From: Bacteriovoracaceae bacterium UBA1018
GTDB lineage: Bacteria > Bdellovibrionota > UBA1018
DNA length: 5,429 nucleotides
Assembly: GCA_002291495.1 (NCBI GenBank)
Contig: DBAE01000055.1
Coordinates: 541 to 5,969, forward strand
Reading direction: 5' to 3'
Shown: positions 5,301 through 5,429 of the stretch, piece after piece
How positions within the stretch are numbered: position 1 is the stretch's first letter
Layout of the letters: every line of letters starts with the position of its first letter
Translations under genes and position numbers: made by a program
The notes under the pieces: model-generated
Databases searched by the model: none
What the model was told of the DNA's origin: nothing
Seen by the model: only the letters and a program-made list of their open reading frames with translations

Positions 5301-5429
5301 CTACAAATGGGAAGGTCAGTTAATTAGCAAGGCGGAGTACGAAGAGGCGACCAACATCTGGTGGGCAGAGAAAAATAATGTACTTTACCATTTAGCCGAT
5401 ATCTATGATTTTAGTCGAGACACCATTGT
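2386..5429 (+). CDS. Large Sec-exported protein, at least 1,014 residues, 3'-truncated
   Basis: The frame is open for 3,044 bases from ATG 2386 and leaves the right edge without a stop. I do not recognise the family. The start is supported by a classical signal peptide: basic n-region (R3, R6, R9, K11-R13), hydrophobic residues 14-28, and an AIA cleavage motif at 27-29 followed by Q30, so the product should be released into the periplasm or beyond. GAGAGAG lies just upstream. In-frame GTG (2344) and TTG (2356) codons are less likely, since they would lengthen the n-region and lack a ribosome site. Residues 30-713 are charged and look mostly helical, with no further membrane segment. Residues 714-766 form a Lys/Thr/Ala/Pro-rich, low-complexity linker (for example KTAPTTTGTAKTKGQAPKPK). 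Residues 767-1014 form a second, apparently folded part beginning near EPFNIDDLELQAERMRRR. I find only two cysteines in the mature part, C42 and C261. I see no catalytic motif, CXXCH haem site, adhesin repeats or autotransporter barrel, though the C-terminus is unseen. Confidence 0.85.
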   Translation, partial: MPRVIRSIRLKKRWFFILSAISALTFAIAQGYNEPKDPLLECVAKLKSLYNKTFSYLDPGAKGSLHSIAPKALATVKLNDPKYLKFIEEMKVTREEIYRQSMIRANKAVKDESDPEVQAVVKAASEYLDLEIGVYANYARVAHNDPKVRQNVAHMKSYDFSQLDHLNLEIHRWIGAVLASDAKLNRQRNIRHSAKNPSMVEVFVNREDMRLIELLAIANPNSEFEYSKLIQFSMIKDTMINRWAIRKLQANPSQDRDLQNCGHEFLSFRRPQDRRIDLMEYYNPDEQTERFNALVRAAPFVSDLPPLGDRVRSDEEKSFRQPLLKSQAEYEALIVKVMSQHPDFKELVLKPREAQQLSTTAKTIVEALSKVENEKTKTIEVGPLDWLAKAEAKDWENTALANYKDSFYPGDDLAPSSIAQRLAENAFAVRRKAIAQALHIKWHGFLADAHHGVLKEIIDTYGEAEGKEKNTELNPWIAKLSLEESMRIIAQTVNTELDKIRGEWVADQATRYAQRISDYLYSKDHQEMELNRNWETALSSLNRSARIALRAQKLRKEYIRPIELEIARKKISKRDAKDIKVDDIELGVYTAKDRMPLLLSPVTSTELKRFFKLRFPYMISAAEWENKDGKTLPHLELSAKVAAHPGVSYYMDRFFDYLDQEYIEELKKSQIKDVDEKNSPLRTVIYSAYNKTLKDLRYDQAVPNHSSVRGGLSKKSSEEEVSGQIEEKKTAPTTTGTAKTKGQAPKPKIVAPTVTSARRTAPVREPFNIDDLELQAERMRRRVIRDLARLYPNDYRMIGATEATFGPKDIEVVLGRVHASLGHPEMEAKVRAALQVQLPQTRLKDSGSSDSVNIISMANEVKKQVISFVRKEVFLNPSRVVKGDSTVRERAIKPHDHLAVAGIKTNDFEDAFNAVFQILGLEDVAPLPYRKQKPGTPVDLTRIASTVLDQKILSQVLINESLVDSPLLAVEVYKWEGQLISKAEYEEATNIWWAEKNNVLYHLADIYDFSRDTI

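Overview
The window looks like ordinary chromosome from a Gram-negative bacterium of moderate GC content. It holds one recognisable housekeeping gene (the 3' part of yebC), two lipoproteins with clear lipoboxes, and the first 1,014 codons of a very large exported protein. I see no mobile element, CRISPR array, tRNA or rRNA. The style (short AT-rich intergenic regions, many lineage-restricted lipoproteins and exported proteins) and my recollection of YebC proteins suggest a Bdellovibrionota-like or other delta-type proteobacterium. That placement is an inference and needs a database search.

Layout: (1) Bases 1-455, plus strand: C-terminal 150 codons of a YebC/PmpR/TACO1-family protein, its start lying off the left edge. 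(2) Bases 456-720: no gene, a few weak inverted repeats. (3) Bases 721-936, minus strand: a 71-residue lipoprotein precursor. (4) Bases 937-1190: a divergent intergenic region with an inverted repeat over the minus-strand ribosome site and two abutting operator-like dyads. (5) Bases 1191-2183, plus strand: a 330-residue lipoprotein with four cysteines clustered in its last third. (6) Bases 2214-2253: a strong intrinsic terminator. (7) Bases 2254-2385: a perfect 17-bp dyad, a weak promoter candidate, and a leader that can fold over the next start codon. (8) Bases 2386-5429, plus strand: a Sec-exported protein of at least 1,014 residues, still open at the right edge, which I do not recognise.

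The genes do not look like one operon. The small lipoprotein is transcribed away from the 330-residue lipoprotein, and a terminator separates the latter from the large exported protein. What the three non-housekeeping genes share is location: all are predicted to leave the cytoplasm. The most interesting signals are regulatory. Two of the three intact starts have inverted repeats that could mask the ribosome site or start codon, and the regions upstream of the 330-residue lipoprotein and the large protein share an 8-mer (GACACTTA) touching operator-like dyads. The large protein is the best candidate for undescribed biology, but nothing in the sequence gives it a function.
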